Source: Brockia lithotrophica (lineage in GTDB: Bacteria; Bacillota; Bacilli; Thermicanales; DSM-22653). From it: 64,000 nucleotides of DNA. Shown piece after piece: positions 24,401 to 33,747 of this stretch. The DNA lies in NCBI GenBank assembly GCA_003050565.1, contig PEBW01000003.1:213347-277346 (forward strand), given 5' to 3'. The notes beneath the pieces were generated by a model. It searched no databases. It saw only the letters and a list, made by a program, of their open reading frames with translations, and was not told the origin of the DNA. Made by a program: the position numbers and the translations under genes. Each line of letters starts with the position of its first letter. The stretch's first letter is position 1.

Positions 24401-25169
24401 TCCCGTAACCGGCATCGACGTAGAGGACTTCGCCGGTGATCCCCGACGACCAATCGGTGAGGAGGAACAAGGCAGCATTTGCCACCTCTTCCGCCGTGAT
24501 GTTCCGACGAAGAGGGGCGCGCTCTTCCACAATTCCGAGGATTCGGGTAAACCCGGCAATCCCCCGGGCGGAGAGGGTACGTACGGGACCGGCGGACACG
24601 GCGTTCACGCGGACGCCGTCTTCACCTAGGTCGTAGGCGAGGTAGCGCACGGAAGCCTCGAGCGCGGCTTTGGCGACGCCCATTACGTTGTAGTGCGGCA
24701 CGACGCGTTCGCTTCCCAGATACGTGAGGGTGACGACGGCAGCGCCGGGGTGGAACGCCGGGCGCAGGGCCCGAGCGAGGGCTACCAGCGAATACACGCT
24801 CACGTTGTGCGCGAGGAGAAATCCCTCGCGCGAAGTGTCGATAAAGGCGCCGTCGAGTTCCTCCTTGCGGGCAAAGGCTACGGAGTGAACGAGCCCCGCG
24901 AGGGAAATCCCTTCCTCGCGTACGAAGGTGGCGAGCGCTTCGATATCCGCGTCACGCTCGACGTCGACGGAAAAGAGGCGATGGTTCCCCTCCCCGGGAA
25001 GTGCAGGGATGAGCCTGCGGAGCGCTTCGCCGGAGCGCTCGAGGCGGTAGGTAAAGAGGAGGTTTGCCCCTCCTGCGGCGAGCTTTTCCGCGATCGCCCA
25101 AGCAATGCTGCGCTCGTTCGTCACGCCGGTCACCACGTACGTGCGTCCGGCCAGGTCGAGGCAGAGCAT
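24387..25169 (-). CDS. fabI: Enoyl-[ACP] reductase FabI
   Basis: NADH-dependent last step of the elongation cycle and target of triclosan-type inhibitors. 260 aa. Visible are VTGVTNERSIAWAIAEKL (cofactor loop), LVHSVAFARK, and the catalytic Tyr-x6-Lys in YNVMGVAK with an upstream conserved Tyr in YLGSERVVPHY. The ATG at 25169 has GGGAGGTG 8 nt upstream. It lies outside the fap operon with its own promoter. Confidence 0.95.
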   Translation of the reverse strand: MLCLDLAGRTYVVTGVTNERSIAWAIAEKLAAGGANLLFTYRLERSGEALRRLIPALPGEGNHRLFSVDVERDADIEALATFVREEGISLAGLVHSVAFARKEELDGAFIDTSREGFLLAHNVSVYSLVALARALRPAFHPGAAVVTLTYLGSERVVPHYNVMGVAKAALEASVRYLAYDLGEDGVRVNAVSAGPVRTLSARGIAGFTRILGIVEERAPLRRNITAEEVANAALFLLTDWSSGITGEVLYVDAGYGIMGL

Positions 25170-25197
25170 AGAGTCCACACCTCCCGACGTTGGCCGG

Positions 25198-25206
25198 AGT
25201 ATACCA
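25198..25206 (-). promoter_or_regulatory. Extended -10 promoter of fabI
   Basis: TGGTATACT on the minus strand, 29 bp before the ATG. No -35 and no FapR-like palindrome was seen here. Confidence 0.5.
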
Positions 25207-25253
25207 GAGCGCGTCCCCCGTCGCAAGACGGTCAGGGACGCGCCCTTCTTTCG

Positions 25254-25787
25254 TCAGGAAACCGGCACCGCAAGGGATTCTGCGGGCAACGGCTCCACTT
25301 CCGCGACCACGTACTCCACCTCCCGTCCGGACATCCGGTAGAGCTGCGACGCACGCAACAGGCCGTGGTAGATGGCATACGGGAGGGTCACATCGCGAAG
25401 GCGGAGGACCTCCGCGTAATCGCCCGGACGGTTCCGCGGGGCAATGCGGATGAGGTACCCGGTACCCGATCGGAAGTCGCGTCCGCCCGCCAAGACGACG
25501 TACCCGAGGTCCTGCAAGATTTCTCCGAGGTCGAACATTCCCAGATCGTCGTAGTCGCGCAGCCCTTTTCCCTCGAAGAGGGCGTACCAGGCGTCTTCCA
25601 GGGTACGCATGGGGCGATTGGTCGGCTTTTCCACGCGGACGACGGCTCCGTCCGGATACACAAAAACGAGGCGGCCCCGGTAGGAAAGCACGGCCTCGTC
25701 GCTCTGCAAGCGGTCGGCAAAGAGGAAGTGCTGGGCGGGGAAGAGCAGGCGAAAGATCTGCGCCACGGACAAGGCTTCGACTTCCAT
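25254..25787 (-). CDS. Hypothetical protein
   Basis: 177 aa, not recognised. Mixed alpha/beta, no signal peptide or membrane segment; contains YRGRLVFVYPDGAVVRVEKP and RDYDDLGMFDLGEILQDLGY. The ATG at 25787 follows GGGGGAAGGG closely. It lies 89 bp after ytfJ, so may share the ytfI-ytfJ transcript. Confidence 0.65.
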   Translation of the reverse strand: MEVEALSVAQIFRLLFPAQHFLFADRLQSDEAVLSYRGRLVFVYPDGAVVRVEKPTNRPMRTLEDAWYALFEGKGLRDYDDLGMFDLGEILQDLGYVVLAGGRDFRSGTGYLIRIAPRNRPGDYAEVLRLRDVTLPYAIYHGLLRASQLYRMSGREVEYVVAEVEPLPAESLAVPVS

Positions 25788-25876
25788 CCCTTCCCCCTCC
25801 CCTCCGGTCTTCCGAAACACGCTGGGAGGGGCGCCGGCCGACCAAAACGGGGTGAGGGAAGGTGAGGGAAGGTTTT

Positions 25877-26296
25877 CTACGCGTACGGGCCGGGCGGGAC
25901 TTCGCGGTTCGAATTCCGCCCCCTGCCCCGTGTGAGGAGGTCCTCGATCTTTTGGAGTACTTCGGGAGCGAGGTCCAAGAGCCGATCGTACAGGTGAATG
26001 CGCGGCTCGAGCGGGACGAAGCGGACTTCTTCCCGGCCGATCACGAGAAATCCCACGGGCGTAATCGTCACTCCGCCTCCGGAACCTCCGCCGAAGGGGA
26101 GCGTCTCTTCCGACGCGTCCGCCGTCTGAAACTCCGAGCCGCCGGCGACGAAGCCGAAGCCCACGCGACTTACGGGTAGGACTACGCTTCCGTCGGGCGT
26201 CTCGATGGGGTCGCCGACGATCGTCGAGACGTCGACCATCCCCTGGATATTTTCCATGGCCGTGCTCATGAGGCTCTGAATCGGGTGCTCGCTCAT
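25877..26296 (-). CDS. ytfJ: GerW/YtfJ-family sporulation protein
   Basis: 139 aa. The start SEHPIQSLMSTAMENIQGMV, the strand pair VVLPVSRVGFGFVAGGSEF, the Gly-rich FGGGSGGGVTITPVGFLVI and IHLYDRLLDLAPEV are diagnostic. In Bacillus GerW affects spore germination. Its ATG overlaps the stop of the upstream DUF2953 gene, matching the ytfI-ytfJ pair. Confidence 0.93.
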   Translation of the reverse strand: MSEHPIQSLMSTAMENIQGMVDVSTIVGDPIETPDGSVVLPVSRVGFGFVAGGSEFQTADASEETLPFGGGSGGGVTITPVGFLVIGREEVRFVPLEPRIHLYDRLLDLAPEVLQKIEDLLTRGRGRNSNREVPPGPYA

Positions 26297-27054
26297 CCTC
26301 CGTCCCGTCCTTTGCGGTACATCTGGTAGAAGTACAGCGCCGCACGTATAGCGTGGACCGGAGGGATCCGGACTATTCCTTCTGCCCTCCCGGAAAACCC
26401 GGCCTGGGAAAACGCAGGGTGAACCGAGAGCGTGGGGCGGCGGAGGAAGGGCACGAACGAACTCGCCCACCCCAACAGGACGCCCAGAACTCCCCAAAGA
26501 AGGCCCGCGAGGTACGCCGTCGTAGCCGCATCTCCCGTCCCGATCGCGAGCCAAACGGAAAGATCTTCGATGCGACCGTGGCGCAAGGCTCGACGGAACC
26601 GCGCGTACGCGGCTGGGCATTCCCGCCGCCCGCGCAAGACCGCCCGCACGCGTTCGGCGGCCCCCGAGCGCCCTTTCCCCGTCCGTACGGCGCCTTCGGC
26701 GGAGTTCCCTTCCGCTTTCGGACGGTTCTCCCCGCCGCCGGGAGCTTGGGGAGCGCGCTGCTCTAAGGGGAAATCCGGATCCGAAGTGCGGCCGGGGGAA
26801 GAAGAAACCGAGCTCTCGAGGCCGGAAGAGAGGAGCGCGAGGAGTGGTTCGGGAGGCGCGAGGTGGAAGCGAAAAGTTCGGCGCGCGATTCCCAGGGCCA
26901 GGACGACGTCCGCCTCGCCCAGCAGGTGGTCGCCTTGTCCTTTCCAAGTAAGGGCAAAGCGGAGACGCATCGGTGCAAGGAAAAGGAGAAGGCCCAAGAG
27001 AATCGCCGCACTGCCTACCACGCCGAGTACGAGCCCCAGCCGAACTCCGAGCAT
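26293..27054 (-). CDS. DUF2953 membrane protein (YtfI-like)
   Basis: About 253 aa. An N-terminal membrane segment (LGLVLGVVGSAAILLGLLL), a disordered Pro/Gly/Ser linker around residues 90-140, and a C-terminal hydrophobic region ending RIPPVHAIRAALYFYQMYRKGR, which matches DUF2953. Start uncertain: ATG 27054, TTG 27060 or GTG 27078, all served by GGGGGGAAG. Translationally coupled to ytfJ. Confidence 0.8.
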   Translation of the reverse strand: MLGVRLGLVLGVVGSAAILLGLLLFLAPMRLRFALTWKGQGDHLLGEADVVLALGIARRTFRFHLAPPEPLLALLSSGLESSVSSSPGRTSDPDFPLEQRAPQAPGGGENRPKAEGNSAEGAVRTGKGRSGAAERVRAVLRGRRECPAAYARFRRALRHGRIEDLSVWLAIGTGDAATTAYLAGLLWGVLGVLLGWASSFVPFLRRPTLSVHPAFSQAGFSGRAEGIVRIPPVHAIRAALYFYQMYRKGRDGG

Positions 27055-27300
27055 CTCCAAAGGCACTTCCCCCCGCACGTCGCCGGGTACCGTATATCGT
27101 TCCCCGAAGCGAACTCCGCGCGCGCCGCAAGGGGCCGGTTGCCCTTGGAAAAATGATGCAGGGAGGACTTCCGCCTCCCCCCGAATGCGAAGAGGTGGCG
27201 GACGATGCCGCCACCCGAGCCAGCCGTATGTTGTTTGGGAATTCCAAATTCCCCCTGTGGGGAGTTTGCGGTCGCGACGGGAGCCGAGCGGGAAACCCGC

Positions 27301-27507
27301 TTAGCGGCCGGCGAGGTGCTGCTGGGCGTACTGGACGAGACGCTTCGTGATCTCCCCGCCGACCGAACCGTTCGCCCGCGACGTGGTGTCGGCGCCGAGC
27401 TGCACCCCGAATTCCGAGGCGATCTCGTACTTCATCTGGTCGAGCGCCTGCGCCGCCTGGGGAACGAGGAGTCGGTTCGTGCTGCGCGTACGGCTTTCCT
27501 GCGCCAT
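27301..27507 (-). CDS. Alpha/beta-type small acid-soluble spore protein
   Basis: 68 aa DNA-binding protein that coats spore DNA. Contains the GPR protease site region [12 protein letters not shown] and the second conserved block [16 protein letters not shown]. The ATG at 27507 has GGGAGGTG 6 nt upstream. Upstream, GCATGA and CGATATGA about 19 bp apart resemble a sigma-G promoter weakly. Confidence 0.95.
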   Translation of the reverse strand: MAQESRTRSTNRLLVPQAAQALDQMKYEIASEFGVQLGADTTSRANGSVGGEITKRLVQYAQQHLAGR

Positions 27508-27575
27508 CTTTTTCACCTCCCTCGCGTGGGCTACTCATATCGTCTTCGCCTCTCCACTCTTTCATGCGCTGAAAC

Positions 27576-28811
27576 TTATGCCATGGAAGGGGGTAGGGAA
27601 AGAAGGACCGAGTCCCACGCCTTAGGCGAACGCGTGAGCACTTCCACGCCGGCTTCGGCGAGGGCGACGACGTCCTCGATGCGCACCCCGCCTACGCCGG
27701 GGATGTATACCCCCGGCTCCACGGTGAACACGTGGCCGGAAGTTGCCCGCTCTTGGGAATCGGGGGCGACCTGGGGTGCCTCGTGGATTTCGAGACCGAG
27801 GCCGTGGCCGGTACGGTGGACGAAGTACTCTGCCAGCCCGTATCGTTCCAAGACGCCGCGGGCCGCGCGGTCAACCTCCGCGTAGGGGCGGCCTACGGCC
27901 ACCGCGGCGAGCGCCGCCGTCTGAGCTTCCTCCACGGCACGGTAAAGGCGTTCCCACGTCTGACGCTCTTCCCGAGGCGCGGGACCCGCTCCCACGAGGA
28001 CGTACGTACGCGTGAGGTCGCCGGCGTACCCACAACACGTGACGCCGACGTCGACGAGGAGGAGCGACCACGGCCGGAGGGGGGCGTCTCCGGGTACGCC
28101 GTGCGGGAGAGCCGTGCGCTCGCCGGTAAGGACGATGGGGTCAAAGGCAAACGGTCCGAAGCCCGCCTCGTCCCGAAGGCGCTCGAGGATGCGCACGGCC
28201 TCCCTCTCGCTCATCCCCGGGCGAAGTTCCCGGATCCATGCTGCGAGAAGCGCGTCGGTGTCGCGGGCAGCGCGGGCGAGAGCTGCGAGCTCTTCCGGCC
28301 CTTTCACGGCGCGCATTTCGCGCAGGGCCCCGTCCACGGAGCAGAGACGGTGGGGGGAGAGGCCTTCCCGGGCGAGCCCCGCGGCAAGCCTGGCGGCGCG
28401 GGCGAGCGTGAGGTGTTCCTCCTCCACCCCGATCCGAATCTCCTTTCCCGTCCCGCCGGGCAAATCTCCCCGAGCGAGGACTTTGCGCACGTGCGCGCCG
28501 ACGGCGCGGTAGGGATCTTCCCCGTCGCGGTAGCGGAGCACGGGCAGGTCTCCCGCGACGTCCTCCACCGCCGGGACGACGAGGAGGGACTCCCCCTCCG
28601 GGAAGAGGAGGAGGCCTACGAAGCGCTCATGGGGTTCGAGGAACATGCCCGTGAGGTAGGCGATGTGCAGCGGGCGCGTGACGAGGGCAAAGGCAATCCC
28701 CTCGTCGCGCAAAAACGCAGCGAGCCTGCGGCGCCTTTCGGCAGGAGCGCGCGCTTCGTCCTTCCGCGGGTCGTTCGGAAACTTCGGGAAAACGGGATTT
28801 GCCGCGCCCAC
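27576..28811 (-). CDS. Xaa-Pro aminopeptidase/dipeptidase (M24)
   Basis: Metallopeptidase with pita-bread fold, 411 aa. Metal ligands are in VDVGV (Asp), AGDLTRTY (Asp), TGHGLGLEIHE (His), VEPGVY (Glu) and GVRIED (Glu). The N-terminal domain, with LVTRPLHIAYLTG, is about 40 residues longer than in typical 360 aa members. The GTG at 28811 has AAGGAG 9 nt upstream. Probably PepQ-like peptide turnover. Confidence 0.9.
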   Translation of the reverse strand: MGAANPVFPKFPNDPRKDEARAPAERRRRLAAFLRDEGIAFALVTRPLHIAYLTGMFLEPHERFVGLLLFPEGESLLVVPAVEDVAGDLPVLRYRDGEDPYRAVGAHVRKVLARGDLPGGTGKEIRIGVEEEHLTLARAARLAAGLAREGLSPHRLCSVDGALREMRAVKGPEELAALARAARDTDALLAAWIRELRPGMSEREAVRILERLRDEAGFGPFAFDPIVLTGERTALPHGVPGDAPLRPWSLLLVDVGVTCCGYAGDLTRTYVLVGAGPAPREERQTWERLYRAVEEAQTAALAAVAVGRPYAEVDRAARGVLERYGLAEYFVHRTGHGLGLEIHEAPQVAPDSQERATSGHVFTVEPGVYIPGVGGVRIEDVVALAEAGVEVLTRSPKAWDSVLLSLPPSMA

Positions 28812-28871
28812 GTCCCGCACTCCTTCCCAACAAAGGTTCGGGAAACTCGGATGAGTGGGAGAAATGCGGTA

Positions 28872-28880
28872 TGGTACAAT
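28872..28880 (+). promoter_or_regulatory. Extended -10 promoter of the first universal stress protein gene
   Basis: TGGTACAAT, 75 bp before the GTG. The element is nested in GGTAT...ATACC (28869-28884), a short inverted repeat that could be an operator. Confidence 0.55.
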
Positions 28881-28954
28881 ACCCGTAGAGGCGCCTTTCT
28901 CGGGCCTTGCGCCAAAGGTGCCGGTGGACAGAATTTGCGAGGGAGGGAACCCCC

Positions 28955-29404
28955 GTGTTTCAACGCATCCTCGTCGCCTACGACGGATCCGAACACGCCA
29001 AGCGCGCGCTCGAAACCGCCGCAAGTATCGCCCGCATGACCCCCGGCGCGGAACTCCACGTCGTCCACGTCGTCCGCTTCGACCCCTTCGAAGAAGGCGT
29101 CTTTACGGAAATGCAGTCCTTCTCCTCCATGTCGCGCTCCGACTATCGCGGAATCGTCCTCAAAGAAGGCGAGCGGCGCATCGAGGAAGCGAAGAAGCGC
29201 CTCGAAAGGGAGTCCTTTGCCGTACATTCGGCGGTCTTGGAGGGGGACCCCGCCCGAAGGATCGTAGAGTACGCGGAAGAAAAGGGGATCGACCTCATCG
29301 TCGTCGGCCGAAGGGGGCTCACCATGCTCCAAGAACTCTTCCTGGGAAGCGTGAGCCACCGCATCGCACAACTCGCGAAGTGTTCGATCCTCATCGCGAA
29401 GTAG
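28955..29404 (+). CDS. Universal stress protein (UspA family)
   Basis: 149 aa ATP-binding-type Usp. The N-terminus FQRILVAYDGSEHAKRA and the nucleotide motif GRRGLTMLQELFLGSVS (Gly-x2-Gly-x9-Gly-Ser) are both intact. GTG start after GCGAGGGAGG. A second member lies at 51727-52155. Confidence 0.93.
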   Translation: MFQRILVAYDGSEHAKRALETAASIARMTPGAELHVVHVVRFDPFEEGVFTEMQSFSSMSRSDYRGIVLKEGERRIEEAKKRLERESFAVHSAVLEGDPARRIVEYAEEKGIDLIVVGRRGLTMLQELFLGSVSHRIAQLAKCSILIAK

Positions 29405-29439
29405 TCTGCGGAAAAAGATGGGCTCTCCCCACCTCGCCC

Positions 29440-30756
29440 TCAGAGGTAGAAGGAGAGCCCCTCGTCTTCTTCGACGGTGGGGTCCGAGGAAAGCGCTCCC
29501 GCCGCACGTTCGCCCCCGACGTCCGCCTGAAGCGTCACCGACTCCACCGTCGCCAATGCCCGGGCCACAAGGCCGGAAATGTCGAGTCCGCTTCGCTCCT
29601 CGACGGCGCGCACTTCCGCGAGCCGCGGCCGCGTCTTGGGATGGCGGGGGAGAAAGAGCGTGCACGTATCTTCGTGGGGAAGGACGGAAGTCTCGTACGT
29701 CCCGATCTTCCGCGCCCGGTCGATGATCTCCGTCTTGTCCAAGCCCACGAGGGGTCGGAGAACGGGGAGCTCCGCCGCATCTTCGATCGCCGCCAGTGCC
29801 TCGAGCGTCTGCGAGGCGACCTGCCCGAGGCTCTCGCCGGTCACGATGGCGAGCGCCCGCCGCTCTCTTGCGAGTTCCGTGGCGATACGCATCATGAAGC
29901 GCCGCAAGATCACGGTGCGCAAAGCCTCGGGGATCGCGTCGCGGAGAGCGAGGAGGATTTCGGTGAGCGAGACGAAGTGCACGCGAAACTCGTCGGACCA
30001 GGCGGCGAGGATGCGACCCAAGGCGAGGACCTTGTCCTTCGCCTCCGGCTTTGTGTACGGCGGGCTGTGAAAGTGGACGGCCTCGATGCGCACCCCGCGC
30101 CGCATCACGTACCATCCGGCCACGGGGCTGTCGATGCCTCCGGACAAGAGGAGGAGGGCCTTCCCGTTCGTCCCCAGAGGAAGGCCGCCCGGCCCGGGGA
30201 TCCGAGCCGCGTACACGTACGTGCCCTCCGGACGGATTTCTACGGCGATCTCGAGATCCGGATGGTTCACGTCTACCCGTAGGCCCCCGGAGCGCGGGAG
30301 GAGGTACCCCCCGATCGCCGGCAGAAGTTCCGGGACGCGCAGGGGAAAGCGCGGGTCGGTCCTCCGGGCGGAAACCTTAAACGTGCGTACCCCGGGACGC
30401 CTCGCCACCTCCGCCCGGAGGACCGCGAGGGCGGCGGCGCGGATCGCCTCGAGGTCGTTTTCTGCTCGCCGGGCAAGCGAGAAGGAAAAGATGCCAAACA
30501 CCCGCTCGAGCCGCCGCGCCGCCTCCACGAGCACGGGTTCGGGGCCGTGGATGTACATCCGCCCGAACGTCCGCCGAATGCGCACGGGCGCGAGACCCTC
30601 CAACGCCCGGCGTACGCGCGCGTGAAGGACGCGCTCGAAGTCCCGGCGGTTCTTTCCCTTCAGGGCGAGCTCGCCGTAGCGCACGAGAAGGGTGTCGTAG
30701 GGAGATTCTCCGCCGTCTCCCCAGAGATGTTCCAAAAGAGTCGTCTCTTCGCCCAC
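29440..30756 (-). CDS. thiI: tRNA 4-thiouridine synthase ThiI
   Basis: Adenylates tRNA U8 and inserts sulfur; also used in thiamine synthesis in some species. 438 aa: ferredoxin-like and THUMP regions (RRAENDLEAIRAAAL), then the PP-loop SGGIDSPVAGW and the conserved Cys in HEDTCTLFLP. No C-terminal rhodanese domain, as in Bacillus, so sulfur should come from the adjacent cysteine desulfurase. The GTG at 30756 has AAGGAGG 6 nt upstream. Confidence 0.95.
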   Translation of the reverse strand: MGEETTLLEHLWGDGGESPYDTLLVRYGELALKGKNRRDFERVLHARVRRALEGLAPVRIRRTFGRMYIHGPEPVLVEAARRLERVFGIFSFSLARRAENDLEAIRAAALAVLRAEVARRPGVRTFKVSARRTDPRFPLRVPELLPAIGGYLLPRSGGLRVDVNHPDLEIAVEIRPEGTYVYAARIPGPGGLPLGTNGKALLLLSGGIDSPVAGWYVMRRGVRIEAVHFHSPPYTKPEAKDKVLALGRILAAWSDEFRVHFVSLTEILLALRDAIPEALRTVILRRFMMRIATELARERRALAIVTGESLGQVASQTLEALAAIEDAAELPVLRPLVGLDKTEIIDRARKIGTYETSVLPHEDTCTLFLPRHPKTRPRLAEVRAVEERSGLDISGLVARALATVESVTLQADVGGERAAGALSSDPTVEEDEGLSFYL

Positions 30757-30835
30757 GCCCACCCTCCTTTCCGAGAAAGACCTTCGGGGCGGAGAGCCCC
30801 GGCGGTCGTTCATCCCGATTTCGGGGACGCCCTCC

Positions 30836-31972
30836 CTACGAAAGGGCCCGCAGGTCGCGTAGGGCGCGGTCAAAGCGGGAGAGGATCTCCTCCGCCGCCT
30901 CCGGCTCCAGATCTTCGGCAAAACTCAAGCGAATGCTCCCGAGGACGAGTTCCGCAGGGAGCCGCATGGCCGTGAGCACGTGGGAACGGGGCGCGCGGCT
31001 CCGGCAGGCGGAGCGCGTCCCCACGTACACGCCGTGCGCCGACAAGGCGCGCACGAGTACTTCCCCTCGTAAGCCGGGAAAAGAAACGTTCAAGATGTGG
31101 GGAGCGCGGACGAGGCGTGGGGAGAGGACCACCGCTCCTCGGGCTTCCAGTCCTTCTCTCAGCCGTTCGGAGAGGGCTTGCGCTCGTGCGACAAACGTCG
31201 CTCGGCGTTCCTCCACGAGGCGGAGGGCTCGGGCAAACGCCGCGGCCGCGGCGACGTCGGGCGTGCCCGGATGCAGCACGCCTACCTCCTGAACGTCGTC
31301 CCCGTAGAGCCGAGGGGGAGGGAGTCCCTTCCGAACGAAGAGGAGCCCCGTCCTTCGAGGACCGTGAAGCTTGTGGCCCGAGAGGGTGAGGTAGTCGATC
31401 CTCGCCGTGCGGATGGGGAGAGAGAGTACCGCGGCGGCCTGCACGGCGTCCACGTGAAAGCGCACGTTCGGACGATCGCGGAGTCCCGCGCCGATTTCCT
31501 CGATGGGGTGGATGCTGCCCGTCTCGTGGTTCACGTACATTACGCTCACGAGAAACGTCTCCGGCGTGAGCGCCGCAAGCACGTCCCGCGCCCGAAGCGT
31601 CCCGGACCGATCGGGTGCGACGTAGGTCACGCGGAAGCCCTGACGTTCGAGGCGTGCGAGCGGCTCGAGAACCGAAGGATGTTCGACGGCGGTGGTCACG
31701 ATGTGGCGCCGTCCTTCGGGTGCAGAAGAAGCCGCACCTAAGAGGACCGCCGCGTTTGCCTCAGTCGCTCCGTTCGTGAAAAACACTTCTTCGGGTTCCA
31801 CGCCCAAGAGCTCGGCTACCTGCCTGCGGGCGACTTCGAGAAGCGCGAACGCCCGGCGCCCCAGTTCGTGCGGCGAACCCGGGTGCGCAAAGCGTTCCTG
31901 CCAAGCTCGGGCGTACGCATCTACGACTTCCGGCCAAGGTGGCGTCGTCGCTGCCGCGTCGAGGTAAAACAT
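30836..31972 (-). CDS. Cysteine desulfurase (NifS/NifZ-like)
   Basis: PLP enzyme of 378 aa that passes persulfide sulfur to ThiI. LDAAATTPPWPEV at the start, VEHPSVLEPL, the Schiff-base Lys in SGHKLHGP and the catalytic Cys in GTRSACRSRA are visible. It is 79 bp upstream of thiI on the same strand, as nifZ-thiI in Bacillus. ATG at 31972 chosen; the ribosome binding site is weak (GGTGAG). Confidence 0.92.
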   Translation of the reverse strand: MFYLDAAATTPPWPEVVDAYARAWQERFAHPGSPHELGRRAFALLEVARRQVAELLGVEPEEVFFTNGATEANAAVLLGAASSAPEGRRHIVTTAVEHPSVLEPLARLERQGFRVTYVAPDRSGTLRARDVLAALTPETFLVSVMYVNHETGSIHPIEEIGAGLRDRPNVRFHVDAVQAAAVLSLPIRTARIDYLTLSGHKLHGPRRTGLLFVRKGLPPPRLYGDDVQEVGVLHPGTPDVAAAAAFARALRLVEERRATFVARAQALSERLREGLEARGAVVLSPRLVRAPHILNVSFPGLRGEVLVRALSAHGVYVGTRSACRSRAPRSHVLTAMRLPAELVLGSIRLSFAEDLEPEAAEEILSRFDRALRDLRALS

Positions 31973-31990
31973 GGGTGGCTCACCGCGTCC

Positions 31991-31999
31991 ATTGTAGCA
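31991..31999 (-). promoter_or_regulatory. Extended -10 promoter of the cysteine desulfurase-thiI pair
   Basis: TGCTACAAT on the minus strand, 19 bp before the ATG, without a -35. The leader would be only about 12 nt. Confidence 0.45.
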
Positions 32000-32164
32000 C
32001 AAGGAGGACAAAAAACCAGTCCTCCCCTCAGCCCCACAGGCAGCCGATCGGAGGACCGAGAACTCAGAAGCTTACCCTGACGGGATGGGCGACCGCCCGC
32101 CGGGTAATGCGCGGGAAGCTACCACCCTCGTCGGGGGGCGTCTGAGGGGTTCTTTCCTGCTCCG

Positions 32165-32398
32165 TCACGAAAAATTCCTCCCCTCAGCCGTTCGGCGCAG
32201 CTGAAACGTCGCGCAGCGCGTGTCCGAACTTTTCTGCGCCGCAGGACCACGGGCCTGCGCGCCGAGAACGGCAAATTCCGCGTGAAACCGCTCTACGGCC
32301 GGCGCGTCGATGTCGATCCGCACCTGGGGAGCAGCGCAACGATTCCCTTCGCGCCAGTAGGCACACGACGACACCGTGCAGACGACTTCCGGCGCCAC
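32165..32398 (-). CDS. DUF1540 small cysteine-rich protein
   Basis: 77 aa. VVCTVSSCAYWREGNRCAAPQV and a C-terminal SDTRCATF give the four-Cys pattern of DUF1540, probably a zinc-binding knuckle; here it occurs once. GTG start with GGGAGGTG upstream. Such proteins are common in spore formers; function unknown. Confidence 0.85.
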   Translation of the reverse strand: MAPEVVCTVSSCAYWREGNRCAAPQVRIDIDAPAVERFHAEFAVLGAQARGPAAQKSSDTRCATFQLRRTAEGRNFS

Positions 32399-32753
32399 GC
32401 CCTTTCACCTCCCAAGGGGGTACCTGCTCGGGTATACGCGCGTGCTTTTGCTCGGGGTCAGGCGGCGACGTCGTCGAGCCCGTTTCCGCTGCCCCCGTTA
32501 GCGTGCCTCGACCGAAGAAGCCTCTCCCGCGAACTTTTTTCCAGGGCAAAAACCGGCTCAAAGCGAAAGCCGGCGCGCCCCCGGGAAGAACCCGAACACG
32601 CGCCGGCGCATAGGTTGGGGCGGAACAACCACCCCCTCACTCCACCACCGTGGGCCGCTCGGGCGGCCCTCTTTGTGTGAACTCCGAGAAGTTCGGCGTA
32701 CGCGAAGTCCGCCTTTACCCGCACGACCCAAGAGCTTCCCGGAAGAGGAAAGT
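32399..32753. other. Intergenic stretch between DUF1540 and HAD genes
   Basis: 355 bp with no supported gene; the open frames here look like shadows. A GC-rich hairpin (GGGCCGC 32652-32658, GCGGCCC 32663-32669) is followed by TCTTTGTG on the plus strand, although no plus-strand gene ends here. It may help end the HAD transcript. Confidence 0.5.
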
Positions 32754-33602
32754 TTACGGCGCAAGTAATGGCACGTACCCCGTCTCTACGAGAAAGTCGT
32801 GGAAGATCTCTTCCAGCGCGCGCGCAGCACCCTCTTCGTCGTTGGAAGGCGCCACGAAGTCGGCGACGGCCTTTACGGCGTCTACGGCGTTCCCCATGGC
32901 GACGCCCAAGCCGGCCTTTTGGATCATCTCGACATCGTTCCACTCGTCCCCCAGGGCGACGACGGAATCGAGGGGGATCCCGTAGGTCAGGGCGAGGCGT
33001 TCCATGGCCGCACCCTTGTTCACCCCGTAGCGCACACCCTCGATCCATTCCCAACTCGTCTTGAAAAACCGGATCCGCCCGTCCATGGCGGCGTTGAGTT
33101 CTCGGTAGAGGAGCTCCTTGTCCTCCGGAATCCTCCGGGGCCTGAGGAGGAGGTTGGTTACCGGATCGGACACCGGCTTGTCGAGGGAGATGAGCTTGGG
33201 GGGAAGGTTGCGGTAGTCCGTAAACGTCTCGAAGATTTCGTGATCGTAGGTGAGAACGTAGTAGCCGTGAATCGATTCGAAGAGGAGGTTTTGCAGTCGG
33301 CCGCTCTTTTGGACGACCCGAAAGAATTCCTGGAGCCACGCCCAAGGAATCGGATGGTACTCCGCAGGTGCGCCGTACAGGTGGGAAAACACAACGGCAC
33401 CGTTTAACGTGACCACGGGGGACCCCAGGCGAACGTCGCGGAGGAACTCGCGGACGGCAAAAATCGCCCTCCCCGTAGAGATGACCACGGGAATTCCGTG
33501 GGCATCGAGGTGTTGGACGAGGTGGGCGGTGCGCGGCGTGATCCGCTTTTCGGACGTGAGGGCCGTCCCGTCGAGGTCGAGGAAGATCATCCGGTACCGC
33601 AT
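32754..33602 (-). CDS. HAD-superfamily phosphatase (Cof/YkrA type)
   Basis: 282 aa class IIB HAD hydrolase. Motif I FLDLDGTALTSEKRI, motif II ISTGRA, motif III region YGVNKGAAM and motif IV GDEWNDVEMI are all present. Likely a sugar-phosphate or FMN phosphatase; the substrate is unknown. AAGGAG lies 6 nt before the ATG at 33602. Confidence 0.9.
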   Translation of the reverse strand: MRYRMIFLDLDGTALTSEKRITPRTAHLVQHLDAHGIPVVISTGRAIFAVREFLRDVRLGSPVVTLNGAVVFSHLYGAPAEYHPIPWAWLQEFFRVVQKSGRLQNLLFESIHGYYVLTYDHEIFETFTDYRNLPPKLISLDKPVSDPVTNLLLRPRRIPEDKELLYRELNAAMDGRIRFFKTSWEWIEGVRYGVNKGAAMERLALTYGIPLDSVVALGDEWNDVEMIQKAGLGVAMGNAVDAVKAVADFVAPSNDEEGAARALEEIFHDFLVETGYVPLLAP

Positions 33603-33667
33603 TTTCATCTCCTTCCGCACGGCACTTCCCCCGACACCTCTCGGGCGGGTAGGGGCGAAACCGCGCG

Positions 33668-33676
33668 TGGTACAAT
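33668..33676 (+). promoter_or_regulatory. Extended -10 promoter of the flavin reductase gene
   Basis: TGGTACAAT, 72 bp before the GTG, no -35. It sits between the divergent HAD and reductase genes. Confidence 0.55.
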
Positions 33677-33747
33677 GAAGCGGGCAGCGTAGATCTTACC
33701 ACAAATTTTCCCGGGCGGCACGAGGCCGCGCCTCGGAGGGATTGTGC

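Noticed and set aside
25890-25930. GGTTCGAATTCCGCC, which resembles a tRNA T-arm
   Set aside because: It lies within ytfJ coding sequence, and no matching acceptor, D or anticodon arms surround it.
32282-32680. Plus-strand ORF of 132 codons over DUF1540 and the following gap
   Set aside because: No ribosome binding site or motif, Arg/Pro-rich composition, and half of it is antisense to DUF1540.
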